DNA from: Xanthomonas sp. F10
GTDB lineage: Bacteria; Pseudomonadota; Gammaproteobacteria; Xanthomonadales; Xanthomonadaceae
Assembly (NCBI RefSeq): GCF_014206815.1
Contig: NZ_JACHNP010000004.1
Coordinates: 124,001 to 188,000, forward strand
Reading direction: 5' to 3'
DNA: 64,000 bases
The translations under genes and the position numbers were made by a program. Each line of letters begins with the position of its first letter. Position 1 is the first letter of the stretch. This document shows, piece by piece, positions 29,999 to 39,377 of the stretch. The notes beneath the pieces are model-generated. The model had not been told where the DNA came from. It worked only from the letters and a program-made list of their open reading frames with translations, and searched no databases.

Positions 29999-31075
29999 TC
30001 AGCCGACCATGCGCAGCTGCAGGTCCTGGTTGCGCTGCTCGGCGGCGACCATGCGCTCGATCAGGCGCCGCGCCCACATGCCGCCGGCATCGACGTTGAG
30101 GTTGTAGAACACGTGGTCCGGGTGCGCGTCGATGGCGCGCTGCTGCGCTTCCAGCACCAGTTCGTCCTCGCCGAACACACCGCTGACGCTGTCGCGCAGG
30201 CGCGTGGTGATCGACTGCTCGTGCAGCGAATGGTTGCGCGCGAACGCCCAGAAGTAGTGGCAGGTGCGGTCGGTTTCCGGAGTAATGGTGTTGAGCACGT
30301 AGCCGTTGACGCCGCGCGAGCGGTCGCCCTGCGGCGCGCCGCTGCCGGCCACTGCCACGCCGACATCGATGGCGATGGTGCACGGCGCCTCGAAACGGAT
30401 GATCTGCCAGCGGTCGACCTTGCCGCGGTAGCCGTGCGCGTGTTCGATCTGCCAGGCCCAGAACGGCGGCGGGTCGATGTCGAGCATCCAGCGCGAGACC
30501 ACCGTGCTGCGTTCGCCGTGGACCACGTCGAACGGCGCTTCGGCGACCTCATCCTGGCCGATGCTGGAGCCGTGCACGAAGGTCTCGTGGGTCAGATCCA
30601 TCAGGTTGTCCAGCACCAGCCGGTAGTCGCATTTGACGTGGATGGTGCGGCCGTCGCCGGCCCAGGCCGGGTCGTCGTTCCAGTGCAGGTCCGGCACCAG
30701 CGCCGGATCGGCCAGCGCCGCATCGCCCGGCCACACCCAGACGTAGCGGTGCCGCTCCACGGTGGGGAAGCGGCGCACGCAGGCGGACGGATTGATGGTG
30801 TCCTGCGAGGGCATGTGCACGCAGCGCCCGTTCGCGTCGTAGACCAGGCCGTGGTAGCCGCAGACCACGTCGTCGCCGCGCAGCCGGCCCATCGACAGCG
30901 GCACCAGGCGATGCCAACACGCGTCCTCGAGCGCGGCGACGCGGCCGCTGCTGGTGCGGTACAGCACGATGTCCAGATTGCACACCTTGCGCGGCAGCAG
31001 CGCGTGCTTGACCTCGTGATCCCAGGCGATGGCGTACCAGGCATTGAGCGGAAATGCCGGAGCGGACGACTGCAT
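29999..31075 (-). CDS. vanA: Vanillate O-demethylase oxygenase subunit
   Basis: Rieske non-haem iron oxygenase that demethylates vanillate to protocatechuate and formaldehyde. 358 residues. Rieske ligands Cys53, His55, Cys72 and His75 are visible (CWHRLVPL and CGYHG), and the mononuclear iron region is DNLMDLTHETFVH. It is the first gene of the minus-strand group and faces the pca operon across a 328-base divergent region. No formaldehyde-detoxifying gene is in the window, though the demethylation makes formaldehyde. Confidence 0.96.
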   Translation of the reverse strand: MQSSAPAFPLNAWYAIAWDHEVKHALLPRKVCNLDIVLYRTSSGRVAALEDACWHRLVPLSMGRLRGDDVVCGYHGLVYDANGRCVHMPSQDTINPSACVRRFPTVERHRYVWVWPGDAALADPALVPDLHWNDDPAWAGDGRTIHVKCDYRLVLDNLMDLTHETFVHGSSIGQDEVAEAPFDVVHGERSTVVSRWMLDIDPPPFWAWQIEHAHGYRGKVDRWQIIRFEAPCTIAIDVGVAVAGSGAPQGDRSRGVNGYVLNTITPETDRTCHYFWAFARNHSLHEQSITTRLRDSVSGVFGEDELVLEAQQRAIDAHPDHVFYNLNVDAGGMWARRLIERMVAAEQRNQDLQLRMVG

Positions 31076-31092
31076 GGCGGCGACCTCGATTG

Positions 31093-31198
31093 TGTATACA
31101 ACAGGCTGGGGAAAGATCCTTGCGTGTTGCGGGCGAATGGCGGACTTGCACTGCCATCGCACCGTCGCCCGATGCGGGGCGACGGTCGAATGTATACA
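31093..31198. promoter_or_regulatory. Two TGTATACA boxes upstream of vanA (probable VanR operators)
   Basis: An identical 13-mer TGTATACAACAGG occurs at 31093-31105 and 31191-31203, 98 bases apart, each starting with the palindrome TGTATACA. The first lies only 18 bases before the vanA start. Palindromes of this size are typical of GntR/FCD repressors, and two phased sites suggest looping or cooperative binding. The repeats are seen; the link to VanR is inferred. Confidence 0.6.
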
Positions 31199-31238
31199 AC
31201 AGGGACGAGGCGGCGCGCCGTTGCCGCATCGTTAAATT

Positions 31239-31273
31239 GTTCGTTTATCGAACTATGCATCCGATAATCGGAT
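31239..31273. promoter_or_regulatory. Tandem palindromes upstream of pcaI (probable PcaR/IclR operators)
   Basis: GTTCG-N5-CGAAC at 31239-31253 and ATCCGATAATCGGAT at 31259-31273, centred 20 bases apart, so on the same DNA face. They match the published Pseudomonas PcaR site (GTTCGATAATCGCAC) at 12 and 11 of 15 positions. An IclR gene sits at the end of the pca cluster. They lie between vanA and pcaI in an AT-rich patch. Confidence 0.7.
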
Positions 31274-31403
31274 TGACCGCCCGCCGGAGCGGGCCTAACG
31301 TGGCCTCCCGAAGCGACCTGGAGGAGGATGTCGTGGCAGACCCCGTAATGCGCCTGCGCCCCTGTGCGCTGCGCCCCCGGCCGGCGACGGCGGAGCGGCG
31401 CCG

Positions 31404-32093
31404 ATGATCGACAAGACCATGGCCTCGTGCGCCGCCGCCGTGGCCGACATCCACGATGGCGCCACGGTGATGATCGGCGGCTTCGGCACCGCGGGCATGC
31501 CCGATGCGCTGATCGACGCGCTGATCGCACAGGGCGCGCGCGAACTCACCATCGTCAACAACAATGCCGGCAACGGCGAGACCGGGCTGGCCGCGCTGAT
31601 CAAGCACAAGCGTGTGCGCAAGATCGTGTGTTCGTTCCCGCGGCAGAGCGATTCGCAGCACTTCGACGCGGCCTACCGCGCCGGCGAGCTGGAACTGGAA
31701 CTGGTGCCGCAGGGCAATCTGGCCGCGCGCATCCACGCCGCCGGCAACGGCCTGGGCGCGATCTTCACCCCCACCGGCTACGGCACCGAACTGGCCGCCG
31801 GCAAGGAGACCCGCGAGATCGACGGCCGCCACTACGTGCTGGAGTATCCGATCCGCGCCGACTTCGCGCTGATCAAGGCCTACCGCGGCGATCGCTGGGG
31901 CAACCTGGTGTACCGCAAGACCGCGCGCAACTTCGGCCCGCTGATGGCGATGGCCGCGACCTGCGCGATCGTACAGGTGGACACGGTGGTGGAGCTGGGC
32001 GCGCTGGATCCGGAAGCGGTGGTGACCCCGGGCATCTTCGTGCAACGGCTGGTGGCGGTGAGCGCCACGCGGGAGGACGCATGCACGCATTGA
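31404..32093 (+). CDS. pcaI: 3-Oxoadipate CoA-transferase subunit A
   Basis: With PcaJ moves CoA from succinyl-CoA to 3-oxoadipate. 229 residues, with the glycine-rich [18 protein letters not shown] start and the [11 protein letters not shown] segment of class I CoA-transferase alpha subunits. First gene of pcaIJFHGBDC. Its last 13 bases overlap pcaJ, which couples translation of the two subunits. Confidence 0.96.
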   Translation: MIDKTMASCAAAVADIHDGATVMIGGFGTAGMPDALIDALIAQGARELTIVNNNAGNGETGLAALIKHKRVRKIVCSFPRQSDSQHFDAAYRAGELELELVPQGNLAARIHAAGNGLGAIFTPTGYGTELAAGKETREIDGRHYVLEYPIRADFALIKAYRGDRWGNLVYRKTARNFGPLMAMAATCAIVQVDTVVELGALDPEAVVTPGIFVQRLVAVSATREDACTH

Positions 32094-32748
32094 GCAGCCG
32101 CGGCATCGACCGCAATGCGCTGGCCGCGCGGGTGGCGCGCGACATCCCCGAGGGCGCCTACGTCAACCTGGGCATCGGCCTGCCGACCGCGGTGGCCAAC
32201 TTCCTGCCGGCGGACAAGGAAATCTTCCTGCACAGCGAGAACGGCCTGCTCGGCATGGGGCCGGCGCCGCCGCCGGGGCAGGAGGACCTGGACCTGATCA
32301 ACGCCGGCAAGCAACCGGTGACGCTGTTGACCGGCGGCTGCTATTTCCACCACGCCGACTCGTTCGCGATGATGCGCAGCGGGCGCCTGGACGTGTGCGT
32401 GCTCGGTGCGTTCCAGGTGTCGGTGCACGGCGACCTGGCCAACTGGAGCACCGGCGCGGCCGATGCCATCCCCGCGGTTGGCGGCGCGATGGACCTGGCG
32501 ATCGGTGCCAAGCAGGTCTACGTGATGATGGAACTGCTGACCAAGCGCGGCGAACCGAAGCTGGTGAACGCCTGCAGCTATCCGTTGACCGGGCTGCGCT
32601 GCGTGTCGCGGGTGTATACCGACCTGGGCGTGTTCGCGCTGGGGCCGGACGGCGCGCGCGTGCTCGAACTGGTCGCCGGCGTGAGCCTGGACGACCTGCG
32701 CCAGGCCACCGGGCTGGCGCTGACCCTGGCCGATTCCACGGAGGCGGC

Positions 32749-32752
<4 letters not shown>
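32081..32752 (+). CDS. pcaJ: 3-Oxoadipate CoA-transferase subunit B
   Basis: Beta subunit carrying the catalytic glutamate in SENGLLGMG. 223 residues, with [15 protein letters not shown] and [15 protein letters not shown] typical of the family. The ATG at 32081 lies inside the end of pcaI, after GGGAGGA. It overlaps the next gene, pcaF, by four bases (ATGA). Confidence 0.96.
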
Positions 32753-33957
<1,205 letters not shown>

Positions 33958-34043
33958 CCGCTCGCCCCATCGACGCTGCGCCCCGCACGCCTGCATCATC
34001 CTTCCAGCCAACCGGCTCCGCGCGGAGCCAGCGAGACCGCACG

Positions 34044-34763
34044 ATGCGCGACGACACCCCCCTCGATCCCCTGCTCGGCTATCGCCGCCCGTACCCGGGC
34101 ACGCAACCGGCTTACCTGCATCCGCCCTACGCCTCCACCGGCGCGCGCGGCCCGACCCGCGATCCGATCGCGATCCCGCTGACCCTGTCCGAGGCGACCG
34201 GCCCGACCCTGGACCGCACCACCCTGGGCGCGCATGCCGCCGATCTCACCGCCGGCTTCCCCGGCGCGCCGTTGGGCGAGCGCATCATCGTCAGCGGACG
34301 CCTGCTCGACGAGAACGGCAAGCCGGTGCGCCACAGCGTGGTCGAGGTCTGGCAATGCAACGCCGCCGGCCGCTACCTGCACGCCGGCGACCAGCACGAT
34401 GCGCCGCTGGATCCCAACTTCACCGGTACCGGCCAGGTGCTGACTGACGACCACGGTCGTTACCGCTTCACCACCATCAAGCCGGGCGCATATCCGTGGC
34501 GCAACCACTACAACGCCTGGCGCCCGGCGCACATCCATTTCTCGCTGCATGGCGACGGCATCGGCCAGCGCCTGGTCACGCAGATGTATTTCCCCGGCGA
34601 TCCGCTGCTGGCGTTCGACCCGATCTTCAACTGCGTGGAGGATGCAAAGGCGCGCGAGCGCATGGTCTCCACGTTCGACTGGGAGAACACCGCCAACGAG
34701 TTCGCGCTGGGCTACCGTTTCGACATCGTCCTGCGCGGACGCAAGCAGACCCCTTGGGAGTGA
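34044..34763 (+). CDS. pcaH: Protocatechuate 3,4-dioxygenase beta subunit
   Basis: Carries the Fe(III) site of the intradiol ring-cleaving dioxygenase that opens protocatechuate to 3-carboxy-cis,cis-muconate. 239 residues. The four ligands are Tyr111, Tyr150, His163 and His165; their spacing (39 and 13 residues) equals that of Tyr408, Tyr447, His460 and His462 of the Pseudomonas enzyme. It follows pcaF after 86 bases and is four bases before pcaG. Confidence 0.97.
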   Translation: MRDDTPLDPLLGYRRPYPGTQPAYLHPPYASTGARGPTRDPIAIPLTLSEATGPTLDRTTLGAHAADLTAGFPGAPLGERIIVSGRLLDENGKPVRHSVVEVWQCNAAGRYLHAGDQHDAPLDPNFTGTGQVLTDDHGRYRFTTIKPGAYPWRNHYNAWRPAHIHFSLHGDGIGQRLVTQMYFPGDPLLAFDPIFNCVEDAKARERMVSTFDWENTANEFALGYRFDIVLRGRKQTPWE

Positions 34764-34767
34764 GGCG

Positions 34768-35325
34768 ATGAGTTTCCAGGCAACCCCTTCGCAGACGGTC
34801 GGCCCCTACTACCGCATCGGGCTGGAGCCGCTGTACCGCACCGAGATCGCGCCGGCGCAGGCGCAGGGCACCCATGTGGAGATCGCCGGCAGCGTGTTCG
34901 ACGGCCATGGCGTGCCGGTCGGCGATGCGCTGCTGGAAATCTGGCAGGCCGATGCCGCCGGCATCTACGATCATGCCGCCGATCCGCGCCGCGGCGAACA
35001 CGATCCCGCCTTCCACGGCTGGGGCCGGGTGCCGACCGACGCGCAGGGCCGCTTCGCCTTCCGCACGGTCAAGCCCGGGCGCGTCGCCGGGCCCAAGGGC
35101 CTGCAGGCGCCGCACCTGGTGGTGCTGGTGTTCATGCGCGGCCTGCTGCGCGCCGCGCCGACGCGGCTGTACTTCGGCGACGACGACCTGAATGGCGATG
35201 CGATCCTGGCGCAGGTGCCGGCCGAGCGCCGCGCCACCCTGATCGCGCAACCGCTGGCGCCCAACCGCTACCAGTGGGACGTGCGCATGCAGGGCGAGCA
35301 CGAGACCGTGTTCTTCCGCTACTGA
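34768..35325 (+). CDS. pcaG: Protocatechuate 3,4-dioxygenase alpha subunit
   Basis: Alpha subunit, structurally like PcaH but without the iron site. 185 residues, with SQTVGPYYRIGL at the start and the beta-sandwich core EIWQADAAGIYDH. The pair forms an (alpha-beta)n oligomer in the cytoplasm. Only four bases follow the pcaH stop, so they are co-translated. Confidence 0.96.
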   Translation: MSFQATPSQTVGPYYRIGLEPLYRTEIAPAQAQGTHVEIAGSVFDGHGVPVGDALLEIWQADAAGIYDHAADPRRGEHDPAFHGWGRVPTDAQGRFAFRTVKPGRVAGPKGLQAPHLVVLVFMRGLLRAAPTRLYFGDDDLNGDAILAQVPAERRATLIAQPLAPNRYQWDVRMQGEHETVFFRY

Positions 35326-35391
35326 GCGCGGCGACATCCTGCACAGGCCGCAGCGGTTACGCTGCATGATCTCTCCACCGCATACGAACCG

Positions 35392-36744
35392 ATGAGCGTG
35401 TCCGACTCCCTGTTGCGTCCATTGTTCGGTGATCCGGCCGTCGATGCGCTGTTCGACGACCGCGCGCGCCTGCAGGCCATGCTCGACGTGGAAGCGGCGC
35501 TGGCGCGCGCGCAGGCGCGCTGCGGAGTGATCCCGGCCAGCGCAGCGGCGCCGATCGCCGCCGCCTGCGATGCCGCGCGCTACGACGTGCCCGCGCTCGC
35601 CGCCGCCACCGCGCTGGCCGGCAATCCGGCGATCCCGCTGGTCAAGGCGCTCACCGCGCAGGTCGCCGCCGCCGATGAGGACGCCGCGCGCTGGGTGCAC
35701 TGGGGCGCGACCAGCCAGGACATCATCGACAGCGGCGCGGTGCTGCAACTGCGTGCCGCGCTCGACCATGTGGAGGTGCAACTGGACGCGCTGTGCGCGG
35801 CGCTGGCGGCACTGGCGCAGCGCGAGCGCGACACCGGCCTGCCCGGACGCACCCTGTTGCAACAGGCGGTGCCGGTGACCTTCGGGCTGAAGGCCGCCGG
35901 CTGGCTGGACGCATTGCAGCGCAGTCGTCGGCGCCTGCAGGCGCTGCGCGAGGATGCGCTGGTGCTGCAGTTCGGCGGCGCTGCCGGCACCCTGGCCGCG
36001 TTGCAGTCGCAGGGCCTGGCCGTGGCCGAGGCGCTGGCGGCGGAACTGCGTCTGCCTTTGCCGGCGCTGCCCTGGCATGCGGCGCGCGACCGCATCGGCG
36101 AGATCGGCGCCGCGTTCGCGCTGCTGGCCGGCAGCCTCGGCAAGATCGGCCGCGACGTCGCCCTGCTGATGCAGTCGGAAGTGGCCGAGGCCTTCGAACC
36201 TGCCGCGGCGGGCAAGGGGGGGTCCTCGGCGATGCCGCACAAGCGCAATCCGGTGGGCTGCGTGGTCGCGATCGCCGCGGCCACGCGCGCGCCGGGCCTG
36301 CTCGCGACCCTGTTCGCGGCGCTGCCGCAGGAACACGAACGCGCGGTCGGCGGCTGGCATGCCGAATGGGAGACCCTGCCGGAACTGGTGCGCCTGAGCG
36401 CCGGCAGCCTCGCCCAGGTGCGGGTGCTGGCCGAGGGCCTGGAACTGGACCGTGCGCGCATGGCCGCGCATCTGGACAGCCACGGCGGCCTGCTCTACGC
36501 CGAGGCGGTGGCGGTGACTCTCGCCGCCCAGCTGGGCAAGGCTGCCGCGCACGCGCTGGTGGAAACGGCGGTGCGTCGTGCGCTGGCCACGCAGCAGCAC
36601 CTGCGCGCGGTGCTGGCCGAGGAGCCACAGGTGACCGCGGTGCTGGCGCCGGCGCAACTGGATGCGCTGTTCGCTAGCGATAGCTGGCGCGGCATGGCCG
36701 CGGTGTGGATCGAGCGCGTGCTCGCCGCGCAGTCGCGCGGGTGA
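35392..36744 (+). CDS. pcaB: 3-Carboxy-cis,cis-muconate cycloisomerase
   Basis: Converts carboxymuconate to 4-carboxymuconolactone. 450 residues, fumarase/aspartase superfamily, with the family signature GSSAMPHKRNP at about 277-287 and the region VHWGATSQDIIDSG near 103-116. Between pcaG and pcaD in a conserved order. 66 bases separate it from pcaG. Confidence 0.96.
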   Translation: MSVSDSLLRPLFGDPAVDALFDDRARLQAMLDVEAALARAQARCGVIPASAAAPIAAACDAARYDVPALAAATALAGNPAIPLVKALTAQVAAADEDAARWVHWGATSQDIIDSGAVLQLRAALDHVEVQLDALCAALAALAQRERDTGLPGRTLLQQAVPVTFGLKAAGWLDALQRSRRRLQALREDALVLQFGGAAGTLAALQSQGLAVAEALAAELRLPLPALPWHAARDRIGEIGAAFALLAGSLGKIGRDVALLMQSEVAEAFEPAAAGKGGSSAMPHKRNPVGCVVAIAAATRAPGLLATLFAALPQEHERAVGGWHAEWETLPELVRLSAGSLAQVRVLAEGLELDRARMAAHLDSHGGLLYAEAVAVTLAAQLGKAAAHALVETAVRRALATQQHLRAVLAEEPQVTAVLAPAQLDALFASDSWRGMAAVWIERVLAAQSRG

Positions 36745-36855
36745 GGCGCCGCGCCGTGCCTGTCTGCCGCAGTGTCGGCGACACGTTCTAGACTTGCCGG
36801 TGCCGCGCGGTTTGCTGCGCGACGGCCCAATCCCCTCTCCAAGCGAGCGCCGACC

Positions 36856-37635
36856 ATGCCGATCCTCGACCTGCCCACGCATCGTCTGCATTACCGCATC
36901 GACGGCAGCGAAGGCCGTCCGTGGCTGACCCTGTGCAATTCGCTCGGCACCGACCTGCACATGTGGGACGCGCAGATCGCGGCGCTGGCGCCGCATTTCC
37001 GCGTGCTGCGCTACGACCGCCGCGGCCACGGCGCTTCCACCGCCGCGCCCGCACCGTACGCCATGGCCGATCTCGGCGGCGACGTGGTGGCGCTCTGGGA
37101 TGCACTGTCGATCGAACGCAGCCACTTCTGCGGCCTGTCGATCGGCGGGCTGACCGGGCAGTGGCTGGGCCTGCACGCCGGCGAGCGCCTGCTCAGCCTC
37201 ACCCTGTGCGCCACCGCGGCCAGGATCGGCAGCGCCGAAAGCTGGCAGGCGCGCATCGATCAGGTCCGCGCCGAGGGCCTGGCGCCGCTGTGCGAAGGCA
37301 CCCGCACGCGCTGGTTCACCCCGGCCTTTGCCGAGGCGCAGCCGGGTACCGTCGAGGCGATCCTGGAGAGTTTCCGCGCCACCGACGCGCAGGCCTACAT
37401 CGGCTGCTGCCAGGCGCTGGCCGAGGCCGACTTCCGTGCGCGCCTGGGCGAGATCCGCGTGCCGGTGCTGGCCGTGGCCGGGCACGACGATCCGGTGTGC
37501 CCGCCGACCGAGTTGCAGGCCATCGCCGCGCAGGTGGCACAGGGCGAGTATGCCGAGGTGCATGGCCGCCACCTGTGCAACGTGGAGTCGCCGCACGCCT
37601 TCAACGACGCGCTGCTGCGCTTCCTGTTGCAGTAG
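36856..37635 (+). CDS. pcaD: 3-Oxoadipate enol-lactonase
   Basis: Hydrolyses 3-oxoadipate enol-lactone. 259 residues, alpha/beta hydrolase with the nucleophile Ser95 in GLSIGG, the acid in VAGHDDPVCP and the histidine near the C-terminus in SPHAFND. Not fused to PcaC, unlike in some bacteria. The 111-base gap from pcaB is the largest inside the operon. Confidence 0.95.
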   Translation: MPILDLPTHRLHYRIDGSEGRPWLTLCNSLGTDLHMWDAQIAALAPHFRVLRYDRRGHGASTAAPAPYAMADLGGDVVALWDALSIERSHFCGLSIGGLTGQWLGLHAGERLLSLTLCATAARIGSAESWQARIDQVRAEGLAPLCEGTRTRWFTPAFAEAQPGTVEAILESFRATDAQAYIGCCQALAEADFRARLGEIRVPVLAVAGHDDPVCPPTELQAIAAQVAQGEYAEVHGRHLCNVESPHAFNDALLRFLLQ

Positions 37636-37675
37636 ATCGCGCTCGCCTTTTCCCCACGTTCCAGGAGTTGCCCCG

Positions 37676-38068
37676 ATGCACGAGAACGAACGCTACGCCG
37701 CCGGCCTGCAGGTGCGCCGCGCGGTGCTCGGCGATGCCCACGTCGACCGCTCGCTGGCCGCGCGCACGCCGTTCACCGAGGAATTCCAGGAGTTCATCAC
37801 CCGCACCGCCTGGGGCACGGTGTGGACCCGCGAGGGCCTGCCGCGGCACACGCGCTCGCTGCTGACCCTGGCGATGATGGTGGCGCGCGGCCACGACGAG
37901 GAATTCAAGCTGCACGTGCGCGCCGCGCGCAACAACGGCGTCAGCGCCGACGAGATCAAGGAAGTGCTGCTGCAGGCCGCGATCTATTGCGGCGTGCCTG
38001 CGGCCAACCACGCCTTCGCCCTGGCCGCGCCGATCCTGGCCGAGCAGGCCGCCGAAGCGGCGGACTGA
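37676..38068 (+). CDS. pcaC: 4-Carboxymuconolactone decarboxylase
   Basis: Decarboxylates 4-carboxymuconolactone to the enol-lactone used by PcaD. 130 residues, AhpD-like helical fold, with LPRHTRSLLTLAMMVARGHDEEFKLH and the LLQAAIYCGVPAANHA segment. Last gene of the pca operon, after an AGGAG ribosome-binding site. The terminator-like repeat at 38209-38306 follows. Confidence 0.95.
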   Translation: MHENERYAAGLQVRRAVLGDAHVDRSLAARTPFTEEFQEFITRTAWGTVWTREGLPRHTRSLLTLAMMVARGHDEEFKLHVRAARNNGVSADEIKEVLLQAAIYCGVPAANHAFALAAPILAEQAAEAAD

Positions 38069-38208
38069 GCGCGGGCGCCGCTGCCGCGGCAGGATGATGG
38101 CGCCTGCGGTTTAGCGCCGACTCGTCGCAAGCGGTACGCAGTGTGCCTGCTGTCTGTCCTGCGACGGGTGCCTCGCGCAAGCCAGATCCGCGCGCGCTTC
38201 GCGCCCCG

Positions 38209-38306
38209 TACCCTCACCCCAACCCCTCTCCCGGAGGGAGAGGGGCTTTCCCTTCGCCCCACCGGGGACCACGGCCCTTCGGGGAAGCTGCCCCGCAGGG
38301 CGGATG
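38209..38306. repeat. CCCTCACCCC-type intergenic repeat with terminator hairpin
   Basis: Contains a perfect 10-base stem CCCCTCTCCC / GGGAGAGGGG (38223-38232 and 38236-38245) with a 3-base loop and ends in GGATGAGGGT. It lies between the convergent pcaC and pcaR and probably stops transcription both ways. A related element sits inside hrpB at 45754-45808. Confidence 0.7.
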
Positions 38307-38310
38307 AGGG

Positions 38311-39180
38311 TCAGTCCAGCACGCGGCTCAACTGCTGCGCCGCGTGGCGCAGTGCCGGCAACACCGTGCTCTGCAGGCTGCCCAGGGTCATCCGCGCCAC
38401 CGAGCTGCCGACATTGAGCGCGGCCACCACGCGGTCCTGGCGGTTGCGCACCGGCACCGCCACCGAGCGCAGGCCGATCTCCAGTTCCTGGTCGACGACC
38501 GCATGGCCGTCGCGCTGCACGCGCTCGAGCAGCGCCTGGAACTGCGCACGGTCGGTGACGGTACGTTCGGTGCGCGCGCGCAGCGGATTGCGGTCCAGGT
38601 AGCTGTTCAAGGTGTCGCCCGGCTGCGCGGCCAGCAGCACCCGGCCCATCGAGGTGCAGTAGGCGGGCAGGCGGCTGCCGGCGCGCAGGCCGATCGACAT
38701 GATCCGCACGGTTTCCGCGCGCGCCACGTACAGCAGGTCGTCGCCATCGAGCACGCCCAGCGAGCAGGACTCGTGCAGGTCGTCGCGCAGCGCATCCAGC
38801 ACCGGCTGCGCCGCCACCGACAGGGCGGCGGTGGACAGGTAGCCGCTGCCGATGCCCAGTGCGCGCGGCAGCAGCACATAGCCGCGGCCGTGGGTGCCGG
38901 CGTAGCCCAGCTTCTCCAGCGTGTACAGCACGCGCCGTACCGCCGCGCGCGGGATGCCGGTGTCGGCGCTGAGCTGGGCCATGCTGACATCGCGGCTGTG
39001 CTGGCCGAAGGCGCTGAGCACGGCCAGGCCGCGCGCCAGCGAGGTCATGAAGTTCGGATCGCCTTCGCACTCGCCGATGCGCCGCATCAGCTCCGCGGCC
39101 AGGCCGCGCTCGGGCGGGGTGGGAGCGGTGGCGGCACGCGCGGTGCGGCGTGCGCGAGGGGGACGCGGGGAATCGGACAT
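38311..39180 (-). CDS. pcaR: IclR-family regulator of the protocatechuate branch
   Basis: 289 residues. An arginine/proline-rich tail of about 40 residues precedes the winged helix (about 45-95, SLARGLAVLSAFGQHSRDVSMAQL; IPRAAVRRVLYTLEKLGY); the IclR effector domain follows (SCSLGVLDGDDLLYVARAE, YCTSMGRVLLA). PcaR proteins activate pca genes in response to 3-oxoadipate. The palindromes at 31239-31273 match the known PcaR site. Convergent with pcaC; the start at 39180 gives a family-like length. Confidence 0.92.
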   Translation of the reverse strand: MSDSPRPPRARRTARAATAPTPPERGLAAELMRRIGECEGDPNFMTSLARGLAVLSAFGQHSRDVSMAQLSADTGIPRAAVRRVLYTLEKLGYAGTHGRGYVLLPRALGIGSGYLSTAALSVAAQPVLDALRDDLHESCSLGVLDGDDLLYVARAETVRIMSIGLRAGSRLPAYCTSMGRVLLAAQPGDTLNSYLDRNPLRARTERTVTDRAQFQALLERVQRDGHAVVDQELEIGLRSVAVPVRNRQDRVVAALNVGSSVARMTLGSLQSTVLPALRHAAQQLSRVLD

Positions 39181-39294
39181 GGAAGCGGCGGCGGCGGCAA
39201 TGCGTCCGATGGTAGTGGCTGCATCCGCGGGCGTCGATGCCGCGGTGTGCGCGAGGGCCGCAATCCACCCTGTAGCGGATGAACCCCATGCGTC

Positions 39295-39365
39295 TCGTAG
39301 GAGCGGCTTCAGCCGCGACCGGGCTTCCATGGGAACGCCCGGCCGCGGCTGAAGCCGCTCCTACG
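39295..39365. repeat. Palindromic GGCTTCAGCC-type repeat, complete copy
   Basis: Two arms of about 24 bases, the left from 39295 and the right ending at 39365, complementary around a loop. It ends 13 bases from the stop of the quinone-oxidoreductase-like gene at 39378 and bounds the catabolic block on the right. Confidence 0.9.
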
Positions 39366-39377
39366 GGACATCTCGCC

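Noticed and set aside
28157-31267. Plus-strand open frame of 1036 codons opposite vanB, vanR and vanA
   Set aside because: Shadow; the minus-strand proteins have intact iron and iron-sulfur ligands.
34627-37596. Minus-strand open frame of 989 codons opposite pcaG, pcaB and pcaD
   Set aside because: Shadow of the pca operon; His/Arg/Gln-rich translation with no domain, while the plus strand encodes complete enzymes.
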